Positions 1 to 6,244 of a stretch of 9,506 nucleotides of DNA are shown here, piece after piece. Positions within the stretch are counted from its first letter, which is position 1. Every line of letters starts with the position of its first letter. The notes beneath the pieces are model-generated. The model was not told where the DNA came from. It worked only from the letters and a program-made list of their open reading frames with translations, and ran no database searches. Made by a program: the position numbers and the translations under genes. Source of the stretch: Candidatus Iainarchaeum sp. (GTDB lineage Archaea; Iainarchaeota; Iainarchaeia; Iainarchaeales; JAAZKV01); contig JAQVAR010000027.1 in NCBI GenBank assembly GCA_028690725.1, positions 1 to 9,506 of the forward strand, given 5' to 3'.

Positions 1-268
1 TTGAAGCAATTCTTGCTAGAGAAGCAGTAAACTCAAATCTTAATGCTAATTCTCTTTCACTCTTATCTTTAAAATAATAAATTTCTTCTTTTATTGCTTC
101 TCCTGCTCCACCTTTAGTTTTAAACAAGTCAAAATTTTCTACAGCAGGAGTGTATAAGGGCAAGTAACCAAATGAAGCAAAAACTTTTCTAAATTTTCCT
201 TCAATAGTTTCTTGTAACAAAGCATCTTGTCCTATTAAATCTCTCATTCCTCTAACAACTTGAACCAT
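1..268 (-). CDS. hisS: Histidyl-tRNA synthetase, N-terminal part (runs off the window)
   Basis: Class II aminoacyl-tRNA synthetase that charges tRNA-His in the cytoplasm. Only the first 89 codons are present. The protein opens MVQVVRGMRDLIG, like the RGxRD(F/L) opening of HisRS, continues with FGYLPLYTPAVENFDLF (motif 1 region) and FKDKSERELALRFEFTASLAR, the HisRS motif 2 usually written LRPELTPSLAR. Here Phe replaces the usual Pro after LR. Two ATGs are adjacent at 271 and 268. I chose 268 because AAGGTGA (273-279) is then 4 nt away; from 271 the gap is only 1 nt. tRNA-His ends 15 bp upstream and reads the same way, so the ribosome-binding site lies in the tRNA 3' trailer and the two are probably co-transcribed. 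Assignment to HisRS rather than HisZ is supported by the tRNA-His neighbour; the catalytic and anticodon-binding domains lie outside the window. Confidence 0.9.
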   Translation of the reverse strand, partial: MVQVVRGMRDLIGQDALLQETIEGKFRKVFASFGYLPLYTPAVENFDLFKTKGGAGEAIKEEIYYFKDKSERELALRFEFTASLARIAS

Positions 269-283
269 CATATCACCTTAAAA

Positions 284-357
284 GGCCGCGACCGAGAATC
301 GAACTCGGGTCGGCGGGACCACAACCCACCATCATAAACCACTAGACCATCGCAGCC
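284..357 (-). tRNA. trnH: tRNA-His (anticodon GTG)
   Basis: Full cloverleaf on the minus strand. Acceptor GCTGCGA pairs with TCGCGGC. The anticodon arm is GTGGG / CCCGC around loop TTGTGGT, with anticodon GTG at 320-322. The T arm is CCGAG / CTCGG with loop TTCGATT. The D loop has the AGTGG core, and the fourth D-stem pair is a T/T mismatch. The discriminator is C73, and the base before position 1 is G (position 357), so the His identity pair G-1:C73 is encoded in the DNA. No CCA is encoded; a T-run follows. I saw no intron. It lies directly upstream of the gene for the synthetase that charges it. Confidence 0.96.
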
Positions 358-648
358 ATTAGCCAAAATATTTGACTTGAAAAAACTATTAAAAGAATTG
401 CTTTTTTTGAAAAAACAATTTTTACTAGTTTTAAAAAAAAATTTGTTCTTACGACTAACAAAATTATTTGAATAGATGAAGTGAATCACTTTTGTTAATC
501 ATAATTATTATTCTTTACTTTTCTTTTTTTAAAGGTTTGTTTTCAAAAAAGTGTCCTAATTTATGTGTTTTTTAATTGTTTGTTTTTTTGTAATTATTAT
601 TTTTCTTATTATAGTTAAATTAATTAACAAGTTTTTCCTATTCTTTTA
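358..648. other. Divergent AT-rich intergenic region
   Basis: This is a 291-bp spacer between the divergent tRNA-His and the 60-codon ORF, with long A and T runs. I see no convincing gene. It should hold the promoters for both sides: TTTTAATAG near 390 for the minus strand and TTAAATTAATTAAC (615-628) for the plus strand. An open frame on the minus strand at 268-489 reads through the tRNA and is not credible. Confidence 0.6.
386..394 (-). promoter_or_regulatory. Possible TATA box for the tRNA-His/hisS unit
   Basis: TTTTAATAG on the minus strand, centred about 33 bp upstream of the mature tRNA 5' end. This would place the transcription start a few bases before the tRNA. The region is very AT-rich, so the motif could be chance. 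Confidence 0.35.
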
Positions 649-831
649 ATGGTTGATTTGAAAGAATGGTTGAAAATAAAAAGAGGTAAAAGTGCTTTGA
701 ATGAGTCTAGGCCAAAAAAAGAAAAAAATTTGAATGCACGTAGGCAAGCCAATGAAGCAAAAAAAATATTGTTTTTGCACAAGAAAAGAGTTCCTTCTCA
801 TCACAAAAAAGTAGTTGTAAAAAAAGAATGA
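649..831 (+). CDS. Small basic hypothetical protein (60 aa)
   Basis: I do not recognise a family. The protein is 60 residues and about one third Lys/Arg, with several basic stretches (KIKRGK, RPKKEK, KKVVVKKE) and no hydrophobic segment, so it would be soluble and could bind nucleic acid; that function is a guess. In favour of a real gene: it is the only sizeable plus-strand ORF outside the shadows of larger genes, it has an AT-rich TATA-like stretch centred about 27 bp upstream of the ATG (leaderless arrangement), and a T-run follows the stop immediately. Against: there is no Shine-Dalgarno sequence, it is short, and lysine-rich ORFs arise easily in A-rich DNA. It is convergent with the large pilin-like gene. 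Confidence 0.45.
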   Translation: MVDLKEWLKIKRGKSALNESRPKKEKNLNARRQANEAKKILFLHKKRVPSHHKKVVVKKE

Positions 832-876
832 TTTTTTTGTTAGTGTAAAAAATAATTATTTAAAAATTATTATTTA
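832..876. terminator. Probable bidirectional T-run terminator
   Basis: This is the 45-bp gap between two converging stop codons. TTTTTTT follows the plus-strand stop directly (archaeal U-tract terminators need no hairpin). For the minus strand the gap reads TTTTT and TTTTTT runs. A weak imperfect AT inverted repeat (AATAATTATTT / AAATTATTATT) lies in the middle. Confidence 0.45.
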
Positions 877-3000
877 CTAATTGTGACAATCACTTGGGTT
901 AATTGTTCCGTCTAATCCATCTCCTGATGGTCCGTATCCTTTGTCAATGTTAACATCTGGTTTTGGTGTTGGACAAGGATCAAATGTTATTGTTCCTCCG
1001 TTGCCCCCACTTCCGCTCCAAAATATTCCGTTGCCACCGTTTGCTTTGATTATTGAAATTCCTGTGTTGTTGATATTTATTTCTCCTCCGTTTCCACCAT
1101 TTGCTGCACTACCCGTTCCAGTACCACCATATGCTTCAATTATTGAAATTTCTGAGTTGTTAATATTTAAGTTTCCTCCATTACCACCATGGCATTGCCA
1201 ATATTCAGTTGTTATTGCTCCGTAAGCGTATATTGCATTTATTAAAGAATTATTTATGTCCATTTGGGATCCATTTCCCCATCTATAATCTCTTCCGTGT
1301 GCGTTTATTGTAATTATATTTGAATCATAAATTGTTAGCTCTCCTTCTCCTCCAATCATGTTTACATAAGATATTTCTGAATTGGTAGCTGAAAAATTTC
1401 CTCCTGAGCGAAAATAAAAAGTGCACGTAGCTCCAGTGTTGGAATTGACTGTTGTTACGTTAGAATTAATTAATATTATACTACCACCATCACCACAACT
1501 TTGGTTTGCTGGTGTTTGTCCGCCGTTAGAATCTATTATGCTTGCGTTTGAATCTATTAATGTAACGTTTCCTCCGAATCCACCATTACATCCCATAAAA
1601 GTACAAGTTGGATTTCCACCATAAACATAAATGTTTGTTGCTTTAGAATTATTCATTGTTATATCTCCTCCTTTGAATCCTGCTCCACTAGCGTTATCCC
1701 AACCGTTTGCAAAAATATTTCCAATAATTGTTGTGTCTTTAATACTTAAATTAGTCCATGCGGGGTTCATTGGGTTTGTGGCATTAATGTCACCTGTTAT
1801 AGTATAATCATTTCCATTAACGTAAATATTATTAGCATCAATTTTCAAACAAGTCCCGCCAGACCCAATATCATTATTCAAAAGATAATTTCCATTAGTG
1901 ATATTTAGAGTACCACAATCTGAAAGATTGATATATTCAATTATGGGTTCTAAATAAATGTCTAATGACTTTTCGTCATCAACAATTATTGTTATTGTAT
2001 TTGAATCATAACTTGCTTTTGAAAAAATGCATGAGTACGAACTTAAATTCATATCAATTGTTTTTGGAGAATTTTGGTTTATAAAATCATAATCATTAAC
2101 ATTACAATCAATATTAAATCCTGTTAAGTGTTCTTCGGTTTGAAAATCTTTTACATTTAATGTAATATTGTGTGTAAATGGAGGTAGAATAGTTACTGTT
2201 ACATTATAATCTTGTGTTGAACTATTAGCTGCTGTAACAGTATAAATTATTGGGTTTGAAAAATCTTGTGCAATACCAGAAGCGGGTACAATTGATTCTC
2301 CTGTAATTAAAATGTTTGGAACGAGAGCAGAAACATCAGTACCAAACGGAACTGTTAATGAAACAGTAAAATCAGTGTTGTTAACATTTCCTATAGTATG
2401 AGGATCATCAAAATTAAAACTAGTGATTGCTTTTGTACTTGAAAGTGGTTGTATTGTTGTAGTAGTACCACTTAGAATTACATTTTCTACGCATTCAACA
2501 ACAATACTTGTTTTAGCTTGTTTTTCCAATCCATATGTTGATTTGTAAAAAATTATTACTTCGCAAATTTTTGTTTTTTCTTGAGAACTATTACAATCAA
2601 AATTTTCTTCTATTTCATCTAAACTAAAAAATTTTTGGGTGTTTTGAAACAAAATAGTTTCAGGATAGCTTAATTCAACTTCATCAACACTCAATTTGGT
2701 TATGGTTAATGTTTCGTTAGAATTATTAGTTAAACCAATTAATCCGTTACCATCATTACTAACAATAGCTTCATTAATACTAATAACCCCAACAGACGAA
2801 CTTATTTTTTTAGTAGTGGAAAAAATACTTTGTGCATCATCAAAAAAATTGGTTGACAAAGAAACAACAACCAAACCAATAATAACAATGACACCAATGA
2901 CAACCAAGTATTCTATTGTTCCTTGAGCAATTGTTTTTTTCCCGAGGGTTTTTTGCTTTAGCAAAAAAGGCTCTTCTATTGTTCCTTGTGCTCTTCTCAT
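877..3000 (-). CDS. Class III signal-peptide (pilin-like) surface protein with Ig-like and beta-helix-like repeats
   Basis: Predicted secreted surface fibre or adhesin of 707 residues. Residues 25-48 (AQGTIEYLVVIGVIVIIGLV...) form a class III signal peptide: cleavage expected before Gln26, Glu at +5 (E30), then a hydrophobic helix, as in EppA-processed archaeal pilins. Residues 190-271 match the Ig-like pattern with PFGTDVSALVP, ASGIAQDFSNPIIYTVTAA and STQDYNVTVT. Residues 278-350 look like a further beta domain. From about 380 there is beta-helix-like sequence (GTCLKIDANNIYVNGNDYTITG), and 438-675 hold about nine Gly/Asn-rich units (GGN.G..I.INNS.IS.I.A.GG). The tail (676-707) is Pro/Gly-rich with no membrane anchor or sorting motif, so assembly would rely on the N-terminal helix. 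True minor pilins are usually far shorter, so this is a pilin-headed adhesin. Oddity: the motif AQGTIE occurs twice (residues 4-9 and 25-30) around an insert; see the repeat entry. An alternative TTG start at residue 13 is possible. The binding partner is unknown. Confidence 0.75.
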   Translation of the reverse strand: MRRAQGTIEEPFLLKQKTLGKKTIAQGTIEYLVVIGVIVIIGLVVVSLSTNFFDDAQSIFSTTKKISSSVGVISINEAIVSNDGNGLIGLTNNSNETLTITKLSVDEVELSYPETILFQNTQKFFSLDEIEENFDCNSSQEKTKICEVIIFYKSTYGLEKQAKTSIVVECVENVILSGTTTTIQPLSSTKAITSFNFDDPHTIGNVNNTDFTVSLTVPFGTDVSALVPNILITGESIVPASGIAQDFSNPIIYTVTAANSSTQDYNVTVTILPPFTHNITLNVKDFQTEEHLTGFNIDCNVNDYDFINQNSPKTIDMNLSSYSCIFSKASYDSNTITIIVDDEKSLDIYLEPIIEYINLSDCGTLNITNGNYLLNNDIGSGGTCLKIDANNIYVNGNDYTITGDINATNPMNPAWTNLSIKDTTIIGNIFANGWDNASGAGFKGGDITMNNSKATNIYVYGGNPTCTFMGCNGGFGGNVTLIDSNASIIDSNGGQTPANQSCGDGGSIILINSNVTTVNSNTGATCTFYFRSGGNFSATNSEISYVNMIGGEGELTIYDSNIITINAHGRDYRWGNGSQMDINNSLINAIYAYGAITTEYWQCHGGNGGNLNINNSEISIIEAYGGTGTGSAANGGNGGEININNTGISIIKANGGNGIFWSGSGGNGGTITFDPCPTPKPDVNIDKGYGPSGDGLDGTINPSDCHN
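976..1689 (-). repeat. Gly/Asn-rich tandem protein repeats (about 9 units)
   Basis: Codes for residues 438-675 of the surface protein. Units vary from 18 to 32 residues but keep the core GG-x-h-x-h-x-N-S-x-h-x-x-h-x-x-x-GG (h = hydrophobic). Examples are GGNLNINNSEISIIEAYGG and GGEININNTGISIIKANGG. This spacing suits stacked rungs of a beta-helix or similar solenoid. Several units begin with a Cys-containing loop (CTFMGC, NQSC, WQC). The last three units are the most alike, suggesting recent duplication at the C-terminal end. Confidence 0.7.
2911..2991 (-). repeat. 18-bp direct repeats flanking a 45-bp hairpin insert at the pilin gene start
   Basis: On the minus strand GC(A/T)CAAGGAACAATAGAA occurs at 2974-2991 and again at 2911-2928 (17 of 18 identical; the one change, GCA/GCT, is silent). 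The 45 bp between (2929-2973) carry a palindrome, TTTTTTGC (2949-2956), loop TTTA, GCAAAAAA (2961-2968). Outer GAG/CTC arms extend it after a 2-bp mismatch. Insert plus one repeat is 63 bp, so the reading frame survives. The effect is a 21-residue longer leader with a second copy of the peptidase motif. Confidence 0.75.
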
Positions 3001-3088
3001 TTTTAATCATCTTTTAAATACCACTTTCTTGTAACATAATTGTTTGTTCTTATTTTTAAAACAATCCTTTTTTATTTTCTCTAATTTT

Positions 3089-3749
3089 TTATATTATTTT
3101 TGCTCTTACTTTGTTTGCTACTTCTCTTTTTGCTATTATTAGTATTTTCATTCCTGCTTTTAGTTTTGATTCTGGTTTTGGTATTACTAATTGTCCACCA
3201 TCATAAAAACCAATTAATGCAGAACCATCTGGATTTTCTATTTCTTTAACTTTTTTTCCGTCTAATTTACTTCCTTTTTTTATTTCTAATTCCATTATTT
3301 CTGCGTTTCCTCTTGACAAGAATGCTAAGTCTAATACTTCTGGTTTTGTTATTAGTTCTTCAATATAACCTGCGGCTGCTGCTTCTGGATGAATAACAAC
3401 ATCTATTCCTAATTTTTTTAATACTTGTTCATTATAATCTATTCTTGATATTCTTGCTGCTACTTGTTTTGCTCCTTGGTCTTTTGCTAGCAGGCAAATA
3501 ATCATGTTTGTTTCGTCTTGTCCTGTGAGAGCAACAACAGCGTCGCTTTCTTTTATATCCACTTTGGCCATTATTTTTGGATCAGTAGCGTCACCATTTA
3601 TTGCTACTATGTCTAAGTCGTGTGCTATTTTTTCACATCTTTTTGTGTCCTTGTCTATTACTACGCACTCGTGTCCTTCTTCTAATAGTAAGTGTGCAAG
3701 ATAGTAACCAAGATTTCCCGCTCCGACTACGAACTATTACAATATACAT
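3089..3749 (-). CDS. trkA: TrkA-type K+ uptake regulatory subunit (RCK), with 5' frameshift
   Basis: Cytoplasmic NAD(H)-binding subunit that gates the TrkH channel subunit. The frame ending at 3089 encodes GAGNLG (GxGxxG Rossmann loop), then LEEGHECVVIDKD with the acidic end of beta-2, then GDATDPKIMAKVDIKESDAVVALTGQDETN, typical RCK_N, and a C-terminal RCK_C domain (IMELEIKKGSKLDGKKVKEI ... LKAGMKILIIAKRE). The first ATG of that frame is only at 3571, which would lose the Rossmann core. The natural start, ATG at 3749 (MYIVI), is in another frame; a TAG at 3734-3736 blocks the conserved frame. Removing 7 bp (3727-3733, TTCGTAG) restores MYIVIVGAGNLG, the family's usual opening, giving about 217 residues, normal for one-domain TrkA. 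So the gene is either recently broken, misassembled, or recoded. It follows trkH on the same strand after 121 bp and probably shares its transcript. Confidence 0.85.
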
Positions 3750-3870
3750 TTTTTTCACTTCTTTTTATTTATCCTATTTTACTTCGTTTATTTTCATTTA
3801 AAATTTATTATCTACTTTTTTTCCTTTTCGTTTTTTATTCTCAATTAATTAATTGTTTTGTTGTTTTTAA

Positions 3871-5343
3871 TTATTGTGTTTTTCTTTTTCTCAGACTAAG
3901 CAATAGTCCTATGCTTGCCATTATTGGTATTATTTCTAGTCTTCCAACAAACATATTTATTATAAGCATTATTTCTATTCCTATTGGCATTCCTAATTGT
4001 GTTATTCCTGTACTTATACCTACATTGCTTTGTGCCGAACTAACCTCGAACAGCGCATTTCCTAAGTCGTATCCATGCATTGATAATATTAGTGTTCCTA
4101 TGAATAAGAATATTATCCAGATTAGTATGAACTGGTTTATTTCTTTTATTTGTGAATTGCTTATTTGTTGTTCATTGTAACTTTTTTTAAAATAACTTTT
4201 TTCTGGTAGAACGCTTTGTTTTATTTTCCAGTAAACGCTTTTGCAAAAAACAATAAACCTACTAATTTTTATTCCACCTGCAGTTGAACCTGCTGAACCA
4301 CCAATAATCATTAGTGTGATTAAAATGATTTTTATAAAATCATCCCAGTTCCAAATAGCATTTGTTGTTACGAGTGATAAGCTCCCGCAAGTTAGTGCTG
4401 AAAAAGAATAACAAAAACTTGTCATTAAACCGAGTTTTGTTGCAACAATTAGTGTTCCAATTAGTCCTAATAATATTAGCATTCTGAATTCTGGGTCCTT
4501 GAAATAAACGCCCCACTGTTTTTTCTTTATGAACAAGTAGTGTAGTGCAAAACTACTCGCACCCATTACCATTATTCCAATTAGTATAAGATTGGTCCAA
4601 TAATTATTCAGGCCTACCGGTGACCAACCATTATTTTTTCCTGTTAATCCAATGCTTGTAATATCCATTCCATTAGTTGAAATAGCTGACATAGAATAAT
4701 TAGTTGCTTCCCAAAATGTTTGCCCTGCAATAGCAAGCAGTAAAATTCCTATTATAGTCATCGCCACGTAAATAAGAGATATTTTACTAACACTGGTCCT
4801 CAAATTTTCTTTTAATTGGTCTCCTCTTCCTTCTGCTGTCAACAATTTTGTTGTTTTAGAATATGTTGTCATTAAACCAATAAAAGCCATTAATACTATT
4901 CCTATTCCTCCTATCCAACCCAAAAAGTTTCTCCAAAATAATAATGACATTGGCATTGTATCAAGCATTGGTGTTAATACTGTTAGCCCTGTTGTTGTTA
5001 GAGCACTCATTGTTTCAAAAAAAGCACTTACAAAATTAATTTTCATTATTAATACAAATGGCATTGATGCAAAAAAACAATAAATTAACCAAATCAAAAC
5101 AATGCTTAACATAGCATGTTTTATTTCTGTTTCTTTTCTAGTAACAATATTATTTTTCAAAAAATATCCTATTGTGAATAATCCTAAAGCAGAAACAGAG
5201 AATGCTAATAAATAATTAGTATTTTTGTCCAAAATAATTGTTAGTATTATTGGTATGAGAAAACTTATTCCTGAATAAAACAATATTGTTCCAGCATCTT
5301 TTAATGATGCTTTCAAATCTTCTTTTCCTATTCTTAGAAACAT
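3871..5343 (-). CDS. trkH: TrkH/KtrB-family K+ uptake channel subunit
   Basis: Integral membrane K+ translocating subunit, 490 residues, normal family length. It has four M1-P-M2 repeats; the filter loops are near SALTTTGLTV (113-122), SAISTNGMDI (219-228), SALTCGSLS (315-323) and SSAQSNVGIS (435-444). The hallmark GGSAGSTAGGIKISRF lies at 348-363, and WRNFLGWIGGIGIV at 137-150. The third filter loop (LTCGSLS) departs most from the usual T-x-G-F-S form. The C-terminus ends in a basic RKRKTQ tail on the cytoplasmic side. Its partner trkA follows at once. The start at 5343 is supported by a TATA box 25-26 bp upstream, which suggests a leaderless mRNA; I see no Shine-Dalgarno sequence. Confidence 0.94.
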   Translation of the reverse strand: MFLRIGKEDLKASLKDAGTILFYSGISFLIPIILTIILDKNTNYLLAFSVSALGLFTIGYFLKNNIVTRKETEIKHAMLSIVLIWLIYCFFASMPFVLIMKINFVSAFFETMSALTTTGLTVLTPMLDTMPMSLLFWRNFLGWIGGIGIVLMAFIGLMTTYSKTTKLLTAEGRGDQLKENLRTSVSKISLIYVAMTIIGILLLAIAGQTFWEATNYSMSAISTNGMDITSIGLTGKNNGWSPVGLNNYWTNLILIGIMVMGASSFALHYLFIKKKQWGVYFKDPEFRMLILLGLIGTLIVATKLGLMTSFCYSFSALTCGSLSLVTTNAIWNWDDFIKIILITLMIIGGSAGSTAGGIKISRFIVFCKSVYWKIKQSVLPEKSYFKKSYNEQQISNSQIKEINQFILIWIIFLFIGTLILSMHGYDLGNALFEVSSAQSNVGISTGITQLGMPIGIEIMLIINMFVGRLEIIPIMASIGLLLSLRKRKTQ

Positions 5344-5363
5344 TATTGATTAATCATTTCATA

Positions 5364-5372
5364 ATTATTAAA
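5364..5372 (-). promoter_or_regulatory. TATA box for trkH (leaderless spacing)
   Basis: TTTAATAAT on the minus strand, centred 25 bp before the trkH ATG. Transcription would begin at or next to the start codon, as in leaderless archaeal genes. Confidence 0.45.
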
Positions 5373-5411
5373 TCTTTTCCATACTAATTATCTTTGTATT
5401 GAATTAGTTTT

Positions 5412-5483
5412 GCTCTTGTAGTATAGTGGATAGTACTCTAGATTGCGGATCTAGTAACCCGAGTTCAATCCTCGGCAAGAGCA
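5412..5483 (+). tRNA. tRNA-Arg (anticodon GCG)
   Basis: Complete cloverleaf on the plus strand. Acceptor GCTCTTG / CAAGAGC, D stem GTAT / GTAC with AGTGGATA loop, anticodon stem CTAGA / TCTAG around TTGCGGA with anticodon GCG at 5445-5447, T arm CCGAG / CTCGG with loop TTCAATC. The discriminator is A73, and CCA is not encoded. It decodes CGC and CGU. It is convergent with the DUF134 gene, whose stop codon starts at 5485, so the tRNA trailer and its T-rich termination signal lie inside the antisense of that gene's end. Confidence 0.96.
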
Positions 5484-5484
5484 T

Positions 5485-5760
5485 TTATTTTTCTATTTTT
5501 ATTGCTTTCCCTTTTGTTATTGCTTCAGAAACTTTTTTTCTTGCGACTAATAGTATTCTAAAAAAAGTTGGTTGGCTAACATTCATTTTTTTTGCACAAT
5601 CAGTTTGTCCTAGACCAAGAACATCTTTTAGTTTTAGTGCTTCTGCTTCTTCAAAAGAAAGAACAACTTCTTCTAAATTTCTTAGTGGGATGCCTGCTGG
5701 TTTGAAGTAAGTTGTTCCGGGTTCAAAATTTATGCTTCTTGGTATTTTTGGTCTAACCAT
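5485..5760 (-). CDS. DUF134 (UPF0251) helix-turn-helix DNA-binding protein
   Basis: Predicted transcription regulator of 91 residues. It matches the DUF134 family along its length: MVRPKIPRSINFEP at the start, TTYFKPAGIPLRNLEEVVLSFEEAEALKLKD in the middle, then a sigma-like helix-turn-helix GLGQTDCAKKMNVSQPTFFRILLVARKKVSEAI (about residues 50-82). It is the last gene of a three-gene operon, 29 nt after the DUF5320 gene. DUF134 and DUF5320 genes are often neighbours in archaea and anaerobic bacteria, commonly near iron-molybdenum-cofactor-type (NifX/NafY) proteins; no such gene is seen here. It is a plausible ligand for the paired palindromes at the operon promoter, but that link is inference. 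The C-terminus (KGKAIKIEK) overlaps in antisense the trailer of tRNA-Arg. Confidence 0.9.
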   Translation of the reverse strand: MVRPKIPRSINFEPGTTYFKPAGIPLRNLEEVVLSFEEAEALKLKDVLGLGQTDCAKKMNVSQPTFFRILLVARKKVSEAITKGKAIKIEK

Positions 5761-5789
5761 ATTATTTCTTTTCCTGCATCTTTTTTTAT

Positions 5790-6122
5790 TTACTTTGTTT
5801 TTTTTGTTTTTTCTTCAATATTTTTAATTGCTTTTTCTATTTCAATTTTTTCAGTTTTTAATTCTTCTAAAATTTCTTTTTCGGTTGGTTCTTTATATTG
5901 TGGCATTGCGTTTCCAACTATTGGATTTGCATCAACATAATTCCAAGCAAATCTTCTTCCATAGCCTCTACCATATCCTGCACTTCTTCCAAATCCTCTA
6001 CCGTAACCTCTTCCGAATCCAGAATTCATAAATCCTGGTGCGTTATATCCTGCACAATAGCCCATTCTTCTTCCTGTCATTGGTCCCAAATTATTTGGTC
6101 CTGTTCCATCTCCTCTCGGCAT
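5790..6122 (-). CDS. DUF5320 family protein (110 aa)
   Basis: Function unknown. The start MPRGDGTGPNNLGPMTGRRMGYCAGYNAPGF is the DUF5320 signature, with a lone Cys at residue 23. Residues 31-60 are a Gly/Arg/Tyr-rich low-complexity stretch (GFGRGYGRGFGRS...GYGRGYGRR). Residues from about 78 to the end form a charged coiled-coil-like helix (EKEILEELKTEKIEIEKAIKNIEEK). The reading frame is open upstream to a GTG at 6191, which would add 23 residues. I reject that start: the extension is made of repeat-element sequence, whereas ATG 6122 begins the conserved domain and has AAAGGAGGT 8 nt upstream. The protein sits between a 24-residue relative and DUF134, which suggests a shared stress- or metal-related role; this is unproven. 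Confidence 0.88.
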   Translation of the reverse strand: MPRGDGTGPNNLGPMTGRRMGYCAGYNAPGFMNSGFGRGYGRGFGRSAGYGRGYGRRFAWNYVDANPIVGNAMPQYKEPTEKEILEELKTEKIEIEKAIKNIEEKTKKTK

Positions 6123-6129
6123 AATAATT

Positions 6130-6138
6130 ACCTCCTTT
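6130..6138 (-). promoter_or_regulatory. Strong Shine-Dalgarno site that fixes the DUF5320 start
   Basis: AAAGGAGGT on the minus strand, with GGAGG 8 nt before ATG 6122. It is a close match to the archaeal anti-SD and argues for internal translation initiation in an operon. Confidence 0.75.
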
Positions 6139-6153
6139 AATTTTTTTAAAATA

Positions 6154-6244
6154 TTATTTGCACTTTCCTTTGCACGGCTTGCTCCGTGCACACGTGTGAT
6201 ATCTTCGCTCTTGGGCTCGATAACACTTATTTACATTTTCCTTT
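6154..6244 (-). mobile_element. Hairpin element copy A (55 bp) flanked by duplicated 3' end of the mini-gene
   Basis: The element core at 6172-6226 begins with hairpin GCACGG / CCGTGC (6172-6177, 6184-6189; loop CTTGCT) followed by ACACG. It aligns to copy B with 44 of 52 positions identical, the first 23 perfect. The 18 bp on one side (6227-6244) are the last codons and stop of the mini-gene. The 18 bp on the other side (6154-6171) repeat them, 16 of 18 identical, and again read KGKCK-stop; both differences are silent (AAA/AAG, TGT/TGC). The element thus looks inserted with a duplication of the gene end. It carries no gene of its own. Confidence 0.7.

Noticed and set aside
268..489. Minus-strand open frame of 73 codons
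   Set aside because: It reads straight through the tRNA-His gene and its promoter region and has no recognisable protein features; a chance frame.
479..491. Small palindrome AAGTGA-A-TCACTT
   Set aside because: A single short palindrome with a 1-nt centre, not placed at a clear promoter and with no second copy; probably chance.
941..1624. Plus-strand proline-rich frames inside the pilin-like gene
   Set aside because: They are the antisense of Gly/Asn-rich repeat codons (GGN becomes Pro-rich), with no start signals; shadows.
3692..4180. Plus-strand hydrophobic frame of 162 codons
   Set aside because: It is the antisense of the trkH C-terminal part and the trkH-trkA spacer. The minus-strand TrkH motifs are unmistakable.
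6172..6189. Hairpin GCACGG/CCGTGC as an ordinary intrinsic terminator
   Set aside because: No U-run follows it on the minus strand (A-rich sequence follows), and archaeal termination relies on T-runs. The shared 55-bp body and flanking duplications argue for an element, though a secondary RNA role is not excluded.
5790..6191. Longer DUF5320 protein starting at GTG 6191
   Set aside because: The extra 23 residues are translated from hairpin element A and the duplicated mini-gene end. The conserved domain and a strong Shine-Dalgarno point to ATG 6122.
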